Source: Gyrodactylus bullatarudis (lineage: Eukaryota; Platyhelminthes; Monogenea; Gyrodactylidea; Gyrodactylidae). Taken from it: a stretch of 64,000 nt of DNA. Below are positions 37,067 to 47,965 of the stretch, in pieces. The position numbers and the translations under genes are program-made. The stretch covers positions 1-64,000 of the forward strand of contig SSNU01000358.1 of the NCBI GenBank assembly GCA_012064415.1. The letters are read 5' to 3'. Under the pieces are notes generated by a model that saw only the letters and a program-made list of their open reading frames with translations, searched no databases and had not been told where the DNA came from. The number at the start of each line of letters is the position of its first letter. Positions within the stretch are counted from its first letter, which is position 1.

Positions 37067-37574
37067 CCCTTCATGTTCCATTGTTCCACCAGTGGAACAC
37101 AACTCTTTCTTGAGCGAGAATTTTAACTGAAAGATACCTAAAACCCTTTTTTTACCCCTCATTAGAAAGGAAATTTATTAAGCTACAAAATTATGCATAA
37201 TACATAAAGATAGCTTGTCACTGATGCACATCATAGTTACTTGAAGAAGGGTGATTTTTTGAAAATTTTGTCAAATATTCAAAAAATATTTAGAACGTTT
37301 TTTTGAAAACCTATTTGCTGATGTCTTGGAGAGAAATAAAATAACTTTCTATCGTAAAACAATAGCCGTAGATTTCAAATGTGCAATCGCCTGCTCGATA
37401 TCTCTTATAGTTTAGAAGATAACTGGTTTTAGAGTTAAAAAAGGCCAATTTTAACCTCTATTATCTTTGAAGGGATGAGTTGGCTTACAAAATGGAATTC
37501 AGAATCAGCGTAATTATTTCGGTTAGGTTGCAAATTTTCTCATTTGTGTGATGAAAAAAATTAATTTGGAAGGG
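37067..37574. mobile_element. Non-autonomous piggyBac-type element (TTAA flanked)
   Basis: The element starts CCCTTC right after TTAA (37063-37066) and ends GAAGGG right before TTAA (37575-37578): TTAA target duplication with short CCCTTC terminal repeats, as in piggyBac transposons. A subterminal hairpin GTTCCACCAGTGGAAC (37083-37098) fits the palindromes near piggyBac ends. The 508-bp interior has no coding frame. The terminal match is only six bases, so confidence is moderate. Confidence 0.55.
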
Positions 37575-38111
37575 TTAAAGATAGAGAATATTGTTGCTCC
37601 CCCAAAATTTATTTTATATTTAATCGAATTACTTTGTAAAAATATTTATTGCGATTGTAGAAGAAATTCTGAACATTTAAATTTGATATAACAATTTTAC
37701 TATATTTTAAAATGTAAATAAGAAAATCAGATAAAACTTCAGTGTTTTTGTAAATATACAAATCATTGTTATTGTCTATTCTGATTTAATCATTGATTAT
37801 GAATCCTTCAGTTTTATACGAGATTATTGTGCTAATCAAAATGAACCAATCAGAATCGAGAAAAAATAAATCGAGAAAAATTGAGTGAAATCACTAATGA
37901 AAAAACCTTGGATAACTTCTGAACCAGAAAAGATGGTCATGCGAGGTATCATTGGATAGAGGAATAAATTTTACATTCTTTCCCCCATTAAAATTTTAGA
38001 TTTACCTGTTGAAGGGTAAAAACAAAAAAGTGCATGGCATTTTTCGCTAATTTTTCATCATTTTTCAACTTTAAGACCAATTTTGAGGATAATCCAATCC
38101 AAAAGCACGTT

Positions 38112-38362
38112 TGAACTTATAAGCATCTTATAGAAAATTTTACGCTCTTTCAAATAATATCAAATTTTACTCTGAAATGTCTAAGGATCAAGTCAAAAAA
38201 TTAGTTAAGTCTTCATTATGAAAATTGAGCTATTTCGCGAATTGCGCAAAAACTGAGCAACTTAGAAAATTTTTGGAAGCAGATTCGGAATCTGCGTAAA
38301 ATTTTACACAGTTTGTCGCAAAAATTTATCGCAAATTTTTTTTAAATTTCCCCCAGTGTTAT
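38112..38362. repeat. Dispersed repeat, copy 2 (partner of 1-271)
   Basis: Closely matches 1-271 in the same orientation, with short deletions. The matching ends at CAGTGTTAT in both copies. The sequence just upstream (about 37890-38111) may be part of the same element, but copy 1 is cut by the window edge there. Confidence 0.8.
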
Positions 38363-40304
38363 TAATATCAAATCATAACCAGAAGTGCAGACCTTCACGA
38401 CTACGGGAAAAAGATGTATTTCTCACAGCCCGAAGAGTATGAGCACATTCAATTCCCATAGGTCAACTCCTGATGTATATATGTTACGTTCAATGTGTAC
38501 ACTCTGTACAGTGTATACACTGACGGACATTTAACTGAAATAAAAATTATTCATTTCAAGGATAGTTTTTTCTTTAATTACAATTTTAATTCGAACTAGG
38601 TTAAGTTAAAACCTCTCAACCTACAATTATAATTATAGTTATTCTAGGGGTCTCATATATGAAGTCGAACAAATCATTGGTATAATCATTTGTTATTCTA
38701 TGCATAGAAATTCCTTAGTGTGAATAATAAAAGAGGGGTCTCAATAAACTATAGCTATCGAACAAGAATTACACAATCGTTTGGGCATTTAGTACACACC
38801 TCCCCACCTCTTTCGTTGTACTTTCATGTGAGTCATTGTGGCATGGTAGGATGATACGAAACGTGATTTTGGAATTTATCAGAATTAATTTCAACTCATG
38901 AAAATGTTAAAATTCCTGATTAGTTGATAATAAAAAATTCAATCATGCTGAAAATTTGTATACTGATGTAATTTTTTGTGCTCTATCTAATGATACTAAA
39001 ATCATTACCCTAAGATGACGAAAAACCAAACTCCTCGTAGAAGCGACGTAAAATTTTTTTTAACATCTCAATCTAGAAATAATTTAATTCTAAGGATTAA
39101 TATCTAAATTTTGACTAACTTCAGATCAATTTTATATTGGTTATTGAAATTATTCATAACGTGAACCACGAACTTCACAAATTTGATGTACTTGCATTTC
39201 ATTGGTTGACAGTTTCGCTGATTTGGGTATATAACCAAGGCGTAAATAATTATAATCGTTAGAGCAGAGTGGGAAAGAAAACGGGTCCCTCACCTGTATT
39301 AGGGATGGTACCAAAAATTTTTCGACTTTTGTTTGTTAAGGCTAAAGCTAATCGAATCTTTGAGAACCTAATCGAATATGAGAAACTATTTTAAAAAATT
39401 ATCTTATGTTAATTGAATAAAGATTCTTGATTGAAGAGAAAAAATTCTTCGTTAAAAAGTTGAATTATAGGAGTGAGAAATAAGAAGTTTCCTGTGTTTA
39501 AAAATTAGAAATTTATTCCGGTGATATGAAGATAGACATAGATGACATGTTCGAATTTTCAACCCATTTGAACTTGAAATAAGAGAGATAGAAGCACTTA
39601 AAGTGGGTTGACTTGGGGAGAAAAAATCTGAAATTCATCTCATTACTCATTAGTAGAGAGGTTTAAATATTTTAGTCAGATCCTCTTCTTTATATACTTT
39701 TTTTAGGAAGTATATATATGTACATCTAAACTTTTTGCAGAATTTTTTTAGTCTGAATTTAGTTTTACTTAGAAGTAGTACGCCATTTTTCCCATGAAAT
39801 CTCATTTTTTATTAAAATCGTATTTTATTTGAATCAAATTATTAGATAGAATATTATATATAGATAGTCGGTGTTTGGACTGAAGAGAACCGACGAAAAT
39901 AAAGCTTTATTCGCCAAAACAATTCTTTCGTTCGTTCTTAACTCCAGCATGACTCCAGGTCAACAGCCCAAAAATAATACAAAACATTCGATATTTGAAA
40001 AGAATTTCAAAATTAAAATTTTAGCCATATTTTAGCCGAACAGATAATTGGAAATTCATAAGATGATTCCAAATTTCATGCTTAACAAGTGCTTTAGCTC
40101 TTTTTACAGCTTGTTCCTGATATGTTAGAGAGCAAATTCGAATATTACAAAATTTCATGAACCCATCGAAAAATTTGAAATTCTCGCATATTTGGAATTT
40201 CTTTTTTGTTAGAAATATTTTTTAGGAGAAATATTGAATAATATTTTAATGAAAAAATTACAAGATTCAGAATCAGAGAAAAATGATCTAAAATTAGTTT
40301 TATA

Positions 40305-40515
40305 ATAAAATTTATTAAAACTTAGGTCAATATTGGAATTCTCAGCCATGGTCATCCAAACGTTTCGACGGTGATTGTCTTCACACGCCTTCTTCAATGG
40401 TACGACGAGTTTATCAAAACCACTGAAGAAGGCGTGTGAAGACAATCACCGTCGAAACGTTTGGATGACCATGGCTGAGAATTCCAATATTGACCTAAGT
40501 TTTAATAAATTTTAT
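40305..40515. mobile_element. Long foldback: 96-bp inverted arms, 19-nt loop
   Basis: The left arm 40305-40400 and right arm 40420-40515 are reverse complements, with a single mismatch that I can find (40397 against 40423). The loop is 40401-40419. Such identity implies a recent insertion, gene conversion or a hairpin-forming element. The arms are more GC-rich than the flanks. The right arm carries a hammerhead-like core (see the entry at 40419-40464). An open frame of 78 codons on the minus strand simply reads through the left arm and is not credible as a gene. A Penelope-derived terminal segment in inverted arrangement is a possible origin. Confidence 0.85.
40419..40464 (+). ncRNA. Hammerhead-ribozyme-like motif in the foldback right arm
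   Basis: Reads ACCA, CUGAAGA (fits the CUGANGA core box), a stem-II-like GGCGUG / CACCGUC hairpin, GAAA, and the palindrome AAACGUUU, then UGG pairing back to CCA. The order matches the motif in the Penelope tail at 24144-24178. One extra A before stem II and a bulge in the stem weaken it. The left arm holds the mirror copy, but its core C has become T. Confidence 0.35.
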
Positions 40516-42993
40516 AATTACAAGATTATTTGTTTCGAATTGAAATTGTTTTAAAATAAAACCCCGATAGAAGAATTGACTGGAATTGTTTGGAAAGATT
40601 TCTTCTTGATCAATAGAAAATAATCAACTCGCGAGTCAAGAAGTCTTCTTTTTTCAGAGTTGAATGAATTTTAATTGATTAATATTGCTTCTTTAAATGC
40701 TACAAGTTGTAGCCTACAACTTTTGCAACAATCAAATCATCTTTAGAGTAATCAAAGTCGATAAAAGGAGAATTTCGATCAAAATATCTTTGTGATACTA
40801 AAGCGAAACATAAATATGTTTTCCATGGAAATATTGAAAAATAAAAAATATTTTATTATCAATCGTTAATTAATTAAATTCTCGCGTCAAGAAAAAATTT
40901 GATAATCTTGCTTTATAATTGAGGTAAAAATTGCAAAATTAATCTGAGTTGCGAGGTGAGAAATGCACCAGCCCGCCCAACAACAGAACAGCCTGGGTCA
41001 GAATCTGAATGCGCTCTTCAGGAGAATTCGAATAATGTATAAAACATATATTCCGAAACCTATTTATGAACTTATTGCAATAAAAACAATGATTTTGAAT
41101 CAAATTATTAACGTGATGAAACATTTGCTGAATTTGATTTAGGCCATCTAAAAGCTAAAATATTTTTCTCCTAATCATTTTCAATTTAGTAAAATAAGCT
41201 ATCTAGATCAACTATTTCTATCAAAAACCTCTGAATCTTCGATGACTACTTGAGAGAGTTTTCACTAAAAATGGAACTTTGAAACTATCAGTGCCACTTG
41301 AAAAGATAAAAATTTTTGATAAAAATTTCCATAACTGGAACCAAAAATTCATTCTAAACCAGGGAAAATGAAATCGAACAGAAAACCACCAAAAAACCAC
41401 TAAATATAATAGAATTGTAAAAACTATCCCCAACAGACATAGCGGGCAACTGCAAATTACAACTATCATCAAAAAGCAAAAGCAATTATCAGATTGGAAG
41501 AAAAATCAATTTGGACTCTCATTCTTCCGGAGCAACCAATCAACCGATATTGACCAATGGAAGGGCACAAATTTATGCATTGTAATAGTATTTATATCGT
41601 AACTGAGCTAGATTCTAATGAGAGCCGGCGAAATATAACGTTTATCACTATAATAATAATACGTCTGTCTTCTCTTACCTTCCTAATGATTTCAGAAACA
41701 AATAACAGTAAAATTAAAACTGAGATTAATTTCTTCCTATGAATTCAGTTGTAGAAGTAGAGTAGCTGAGTTATTTCAAAAAGTTTTCATGATAGATTGC
41801 CTACAAATCTAACCGATGATATCCAGTATTGCAACAGAGTTTTTGAATGTTGTTCAAAAACTTTAATGAGACTACGATCTTCGTTCATATTTTCATTATT
41901 CTCCATTAAACCCTATCGAGAAAACAAACTCAAAACTAATGCGATTCTAAATGAGATTCTAATGGGTATTCTTTTGATCCCTTCTTAGAAATTTGGTTTT
42001 CTATTGAATTTCCCAACTACTAATAAGTATATGAAAAGTAAATTTTAATAGTTTTGGTTAGTTTATCAAAGTCTAGCTTAAATTTTATATAATTTTAATT
42101 GTTGCGTAATAGGTGAGAATTTCCGATTTTATACAATCGCTAGGGCGAATCTCACAAAGGGGTTTTCAACCATTCGATAAAAACCATTTGCTGAATTATC
42201 CTTGGAAAGACATTGTCTGAACTATTCATTAATTTTACTAAACTAAGTATGATGCATATCTTAAGATCTTTCTATCAATCTAGGTAGAGAGCAAGATTGT
42301 ACTTTTTAAGTCCCAACTTATCATTAGATCAGATGAACTTTCTCATGTAAGCCTTTTACAATTTTTAGTAGTAATAATCATGATTAGAGAGTTTAGATGA
42401 AAAGTAACCAAATTAGAACCCTTATAATTATCTCAGAGAGAAATATGAAAACATTCTGTGAAAGTACATTAAACTTGGATAGTTTTGTTTTATTTCACAA
42501 TATTTGTACGCCTGTATTATGAGTTATATTCAACATTACATTAATTTTTGATATACAAGTTTCGAGATTTTTCTTTCTTAGCAAATCCGGTAAATCACAA
42601 ACACCCTTGTATGCTTGTACCATGATACATTTACCAATTAATTTTTAAAAGATTTTTCTATTTCTTTTGAAGTGAGCAAAAGTAACACATTGTGTAGCAT
42701 ACTCAAAATAGATTTCATGTATACTCAACACAACCGCGAGATTACACGATGAAGATTACGAGTGGTCACCCCCTCATGTTGTTACATTTGAGAAATAGAA
42801 GAGAACAACACAGGCACAACCACAGGTAGAAGTCATTTATTACTTTCAAGTTTTCAGTAATCTCACAATATAATTACTGATATTATTTGAACTGAAGAAG
42901 GTTTGGAATTAAAAAAAGATCACTCTCATAAATATCAAATTTTGTCACCTTCATTCTTAGAGACAACAAGAGCTAAATTAAATCACAGAGAAC

Positions 42994-44238
42994 ATGACGT
43001 GAGTTGAGCAAATCTTTCAAATATCAGTCACACTTAATATCGAGAATTATTTCAGTGAATTACCGAATACAGCAACATTGAAACTTCCATCCAGCTTCGA
43101 TCCTGCTGTTGATGCCAGACAAATCAATCAAATAATGAGCCAAAAGGGGGCTGGACCTGAAGACGTTATCCCAATAATTGTCCCAAGAACCATCAATATG
43201 AGAACACAGATCATGCTTGTCTACAACCAACTCTTTAATAAAGACATAATCTCTGACATAACCAACGGCAAGAGTAGCGAATTAGAAGATCTTCTCTATG
43301 TCATGTTCCACGGGCCAATTAATGCCACAGCCAAGGAGATGGCGAAAAAGTATAAACAAGAGGATGTTGATGACTTTCTTTGCTTGTTGAAAAACTCTGA
43401 ATTGCAAGATTTTCGAAAGGCCTATGACACATGTAATCCGATTGTTATAACTCTCTTTATAAAATTTAGATATTAGATCTGAGAAGAAGCCCAAACAACT
43501 CGAGGAGCTCATCAATGACAATACAAAGGGTTGTCATACAAAGCTGATCACTTCTTTGATTGACGGGAAAAAGGAGGAACTTCCAGTGGACGAGGTCATG
43601 GCCTACTATCAAGAAAATAAATCCATTGCAGGTCTTGTTGACACAAATCTCGTCTGCTCTGATGCTAAAGCTCTTCATGATGCTGTCGAGTAAGCGGTGT
43701 TATATTTTTAATTTTTAACAGAAAGAAAAACGTCAACGAAGATGTCTTCACAAGCATCATCTGTGCTAGGAATGACCTTCACTTAAAGTGCGTCTACCAT
43801 GCATTCAAGAGTGTAAGTTGGTTCATTCTAAACTTTCTCCTTCTTCCATTCTAGGCTTATAATGTATCTCTTGTTGACTATATTGATAAGCATGTCTCAA
43901 AGAATCTTAAAAACACCCTCAATTCACTTGGTAGGTCGATTAGATTGAGAGAACCCTAATTCTGAATTTCTCATAAAATATTTCTAGTTATGAAGGCAAC
44001 TGATGAACGTCTCTTGGTCACAGCCCAGCTCTACAACTCGATGAAGGGTCTTGGTACCAAGGAAAAGTCTCTTGGTAGAATCATTGCCACAAGGGCTGAA
44101 AACGACTTGGAAGTACTCAAATTTCTCTACGAAGAAAGAGTCGGCAAAAGTCTAGCGGAAACTGTAAACTCAGAGACTAGCGGTGACTTTAAGACCTATA
44201 TAATGTGCTTGTTGAATGTCCCAATGAAGACCAAATAA
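42994..44238 (+). CDS. Annexin A-copy (tandem pair, upstream member)
   Basis: Six exons, all in phase, 339 aa: 42994-42998, 43056-43432, 43470-43689, 43722-43812, 43855-43930, 43988-44238. The first coding exon is only five bases (ATGAC). Four annexin repeats are present. Repeat 4 is canonical, with a MKGLGT type II calcium loop and RIIATRAENDLEVLKFLYEE. In repeat 1 the loop reads QKGAGPEDV, and repeats 2 and 3 have lost the GxGT loop, so calcium binding probably rests on few sites. Annexins bind acidic membranes in response to calcium. The tail before repeat 1 is short, without S100 or PDZ-type motifs. Introns are 57, 37, 32, 42 and 57 nt. AATAAA lies near 44455. Its twin follows 2 kb downstream. 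Confidence 0.93.
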
Positions 44239-46279
44239 CTTTTCGATCAGAAGAAATTAAATTCTCTATTCAAAATTCTGTTTTTTTTCTGAATGCAGTA
44301 ATTATAATGTTATATATTTATTTGAATTCTACAAAAGAAAGTTTTATTCATGTCTTGTTTTGCAAAAAGAGCACAAGAAAAGTATCGAGTTAGAGAAAAA
44401 AGAAAAATCGAATTTGCATAGAATTTCATCAGACGGAACCTTGTTCTTGGAAGAAAATAAATATTCTTACTACTAAACGTATAATTTCATCTCTCGCTCT
44501 GTGAGAAATTGAATAATCAATATGGCTTGACACCTCTAAATTCTTATTTGAAAAAATTTTAATCTTGAATTAATTACAGGTGATGATCATAGTACGAATA
44601 TTTAGACACTAAAGTTTATTTTTTCAATGTGAAAAGTACCGATTATTGGAAAGATAAAGACACAGCTTTTAGTAATTTCAAATTAATCATTCAAATTCTT
44701 GATCAAATTTAATAGAGTGTAAGATATTTTCTTTGTAAAAAGTTTACCTATTCGAACATAGCATGAACATACAAAATACACAAATATTTTTTGAAGAATA
44801 AAAAATTTCAATCGGGCAAAAATTAGGCCGTTTTTTGGATTTAAATTTCAATTTTGAGTTTTCCTTAACTGCTATGGCCAATTTCGAATTTCTTTAAATC
44901 TTTAAAAAAAGGTTGAAAAAGTAGGTGATTGGGGCATTTCTGAAATTTGAGTTTCGGTCTGATTTAAATATTTTCTATTTCAACAACTATGGAATTGGAG
45001 AAAAATTTGTGTTCCTGACTACCATTAATTATCCCAGCGGAATCTCTACGAGCGCTTGAGCCGCGGATCGTTAACACGCTGAGTTACGTGCCCGCTCCCA
45101 ATGTAGACATACATAGAGTTTCCAATTGCATCTGGTGCATGAATAGAAAATCTAAAACTTTTTTACTAAACTACTTTAAAGTGAAGGATAATAAAATATA
45201 ATAATTATTGAATCTCATTCTAACTCATTAATCAATTTTCAATCTATCTATTGGGAACAGACACTATAGATTCATTTTATATCACTCATTGATACTATTA
45301 TTATTATAATTATGATTTACCTAACTAACTAATAAAGCCCCAATTCCAATATCTTAGTCCATAACAGTTGGCGATATGGTCATTGCTTTGATTTAAAAAA
45401 AGAACGTTCACGAAGGAAAGTGAGCATTTTACAATTCCAATAAAACTAGACGCCCAAATCATTAGAAAGCGTAAAATCGAGGCAACCTAGATATCGATCG
45501 AAAGCTAACCCAGTGAATCTGAACTCATCTATATTGATTAATCTTTCAACTTTCGATAGAAAAGATGTTGTTATGTTCGAATATATGCCAAGTATATCCT
45601 GTAAAAGAACACTATGATTCGTATCATTAAAATCTTTTTTTTATATTTTTACCCATAAAACAGGTATTATGGTCTTGAAACGTTAGACATAAGGAAATGA
45701 TCTTCAAGGAAATACTTTATTCGACAAATATTTAAAACATTCTCCAATAGCCAAAAGAAATTCAGTGTAATAATCAATTGCCAAATGTGTATGTATATTT
45801 AGAGTGTATCTCCATGATTGTGAATGTTTCTTGAATAAGAAATGTGTCTCGTATATTTTCTCTCTGTGACATCATAAAAATCTCTATAGTTAATAATCAA
45901 TAATAACTGATACACAACCAACAATTTATGACATCAACATTCGTCAAACATCTTGTTCATTCACAAAATCAGAGATAGAAAAACCTGTTTTTGAGCATAG
46001 ATTAAAATTCAGTCCTCTCTCTTACATACTCACCCATCCCCCCATTCCAAATATACAGCTTAGAGTTTTAATAATACTTTTTAAACACAAGGCTGGGGGT
46101 AATAACTGTTCTCATGATGAAAACATCAATTGTAAGTTGTCCTTTCTTTCTATCTGAGTTCATATTGTTGATTTTCTATCAAATCTTTTCTGTTCTCCAA
46201 TCACTTTGGAGAAATAGATAACTTTTATATTCAAGATAAAAATAGACTCTTGAAGATTTTATTCTCTTTACGTCAAGAA
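44239..46279. other. Spacer between the two annexin genes
   Basis: Contains the 3' UTR of the first annexin (AATAAA near 44455), AT-rich sequence resembling common repeats at about 44800-45010, and a small GC-rich tRNA-like patch at 45032-45100. No supported protein gene. Confidence 0.5.
45032..45100 (-). repeat. tRNA-like GC-rich patch, possibly SINE-derived
   Basis: In very AT-rich surroundings this patch stands out by composition. The minus strand contains TAACTCAGCGTGTTAACG, resembling an A-box of a tRNA gene. Downstream, GCTCGTAGAGATTCCGC only loosely resembles a B-box, and no cloverleaf closes. A degenerate tRNA gene or the head of a tRNA-derived SINE are both possible; chance is not excluded. 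Confidence 0.25.
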
Positions 46280-47489
46280 ATGAGTAAGCTACCAGATACA
46301 GCAACATTGAAATTGCCAAGCACTTTTGACCCTGTCACCGATGCTCAGGCAATTCGTACAATAATGAAAAATAAGGGAGCTACTGCAGAAGATGTTATTG
46401 AAGTTATCGTCCCAAGAACCATTCATCAGAGAACTCAAATTCGATCAACATATGAACACTTGTTCAATTCTGTAAGTTTCAATCCTCTTATTTTTACCTA
46501 GGATATTATTGGAGACATAACCAACGGAAAATCAAATGAGCTCGAAGATCTTCTCTACATAATGTTTTACGGCCCCATTAATTTCACAGCCAAAGAGATG
46601 GTTAAGAAATTCAAATCTGACGATATTGATGACTGTTTGATCACATTGAAGAATGCTGAATTGGTTGACTTCAGAAAAGCCTACGAGACATGTAAGTATT
46701 GATTTTATCTACATTTTATCTACCTTTCAGTTAAGAAGAAGGAGAAAAAGCCCAAAGAATTGGAAGAGGCCATACAAGACCACACAAAAGGTCTCCATAC
46801 CCAGCTTATCCTTTCCATTCTGGCTGGAAATAAGGAGGAAATTCCCTTTGAAAAGGTCAAGGCTCATTTTGAAGAGCACAAGAGCATTGATGGTATTGTT
46901 GATGCGGAACTAGTCTGCTCTGACGCCAAGGCTCTTCATGATGCTGTTGAGTGAGTTTTTTTCATCTCATAATTTTTCAATTTATTGTAATTAAATTTTC
47001 TCACTTTCATTAGAAAAAAGAACGTCAATGAAGAAGTTTTTGTCGGCATCATTGGAAAGAGAGATGACTTCCATTTAAAATGCGTCTACACAGCCTTTAA
47101 GAATGCATACGGGACCTCTTTGGTTGAATATATTGATAAGCATGTCTCGAAACCATTGAAGAATTCTCTAAACACTCTGGGTAATTTATTGATTTGTAGA
47201 TTGACTTTCATAAATGAAAAGAAAATTATTTTGTCTAGTTATGAAAGCTGTCGATGAACGTTTATTGACCACTGCTCAAGTGTACAACTCAATGAAGGGC
47301 CTTGGAACCAATGAAAAAATGCTCGCAAGAATTATCGCCACCAGAGCAGAGAATGATCTTGAGATTATCAAGTTTCTCTACGAAGAGAGAATCGGGAAAG
47401 GTTTAGCTGAGACAGTTCATTCAGAAACCAGTGGAGATTTGAAAACTTACCTCTTGTGTCTGCTAGGTGTTCAAATGAAATCAAAATAA
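46280..47489 (+). CDS. Annexin B-copy (tandem pair, downstream member)
   Basis: Five exons, all in phase, 339 aa, exactly the length of the upstream copy: 46280-46471, 46502-46691, 46731-46950, 47014-47180, 47239-47489. The start MSKLPDTATLKLPS aligns with MTELPNTATLKLPS of the first copy, which fixes the ATG. Repeat 4 holds MKGLGTNEKMLARIIATRAE with the calcium loop; repeats 1-3 have degenerate loops (KNKGATAEDV in repeat 1). The copies arose by tandem duplication and have diverged well. Compared with the first copy, this gene has an extra 30-nt intron after codon 64, and lacks the intron after the second codon and the one before the AY(N/G) motif. Other introns are 39, 63 and 58 nt. AATAAA follows the stop by about 35 nt. 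Confidence 0.94.
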
Positions 47490-47965
47490 TCATCTTCATA
47501 TCATTATTTAGTCTGATCAAGAATAAAGAAGCAAAATCTGATCAATTTTTCGACTGCTTTTATTTATTTATTCTTCTATCAGTAAAAAAAACTAAATAAA
47601 AATTATTCAAAAAAAAGATCTTTTGCTACTCTCCAAATAAAACTTTTAGGTCCTTGGTTTCTTGGTATGGGTCCCTCATTATTTTTCTATCCATCTCTTT
47701 TTAGTGCGTCAGTGTGCAGTGAACCACTTGTGTTTATCGATTTTAACAAAAGAGAAAAAATTAATATTCAAAATTAGCATATCTGGCCAATAGAAAATAT
47801 GCTTGATAGAGTTGTAATCGTAAAGGTATGAATGTTATTTCTCCGAATAATACATTAGTAAGGTGTTTTGTTACCTTGGTGAGAATACACAAACAAATGT
47901 CATAATAATTTTTCGAGTTTTTCCTTCTCATTTCCCAAGAAATTTCTTTTGCAATAGGACTAAGG
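47490..47965. other. Spacer between annexin B-copy and the membrane-protein gene
   Basis: Annexin 3' UTR with AATAAA near 47523, then AT-rich DNA. A TTGCAATAG just before the next ATG could be a splice acceptor in its 5' UTR. No further gene. Confidence 0.45.

Larger units (their letters stand above)
35886..42993. other. Gene-free region rich in mobile-element remains
   Basis: No supported gene in about 7 kb. It contains a repeat fragment (36450-36536), a TTAA-flanked element (37067-37574), the second copy of the window-edge repeat (38112-38362), and the long foldback at 40305-40515. A short palindromic GTGTACACTCTGTACAGTG-like run at about 38490-38520 recurs near 49702-49722. Open frames in this stretch look random. 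Confidence 0.55.

Noticed and set aside
38490..38520. GTGTACA palindromes as a possible regulatory site or element end
   Set aside because: A similar run occurs near 49702-49722, but there is no flanking similarity or duplication to define an element.
40209..40445. 78-codon open frame on the minus strand
   Set aside because: It reads through the left arm and loop of the foldback; the frame is a by-product of the inverted repeat.
41221..41472. Hydrophobic 83-codon minus-strand frame that could be a small membrane protein
   Set aside because: Trp/Phe-rich run with no conserved pattern and no clear start context; likely chance.
43470..43490. Alternative acceptor for annexin A exon 3 at the second TTAG
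   Set aside because: It breaks the reading frame; the first TTTAG acceptor gives a segment that aligns residue for residue with the twin gene.
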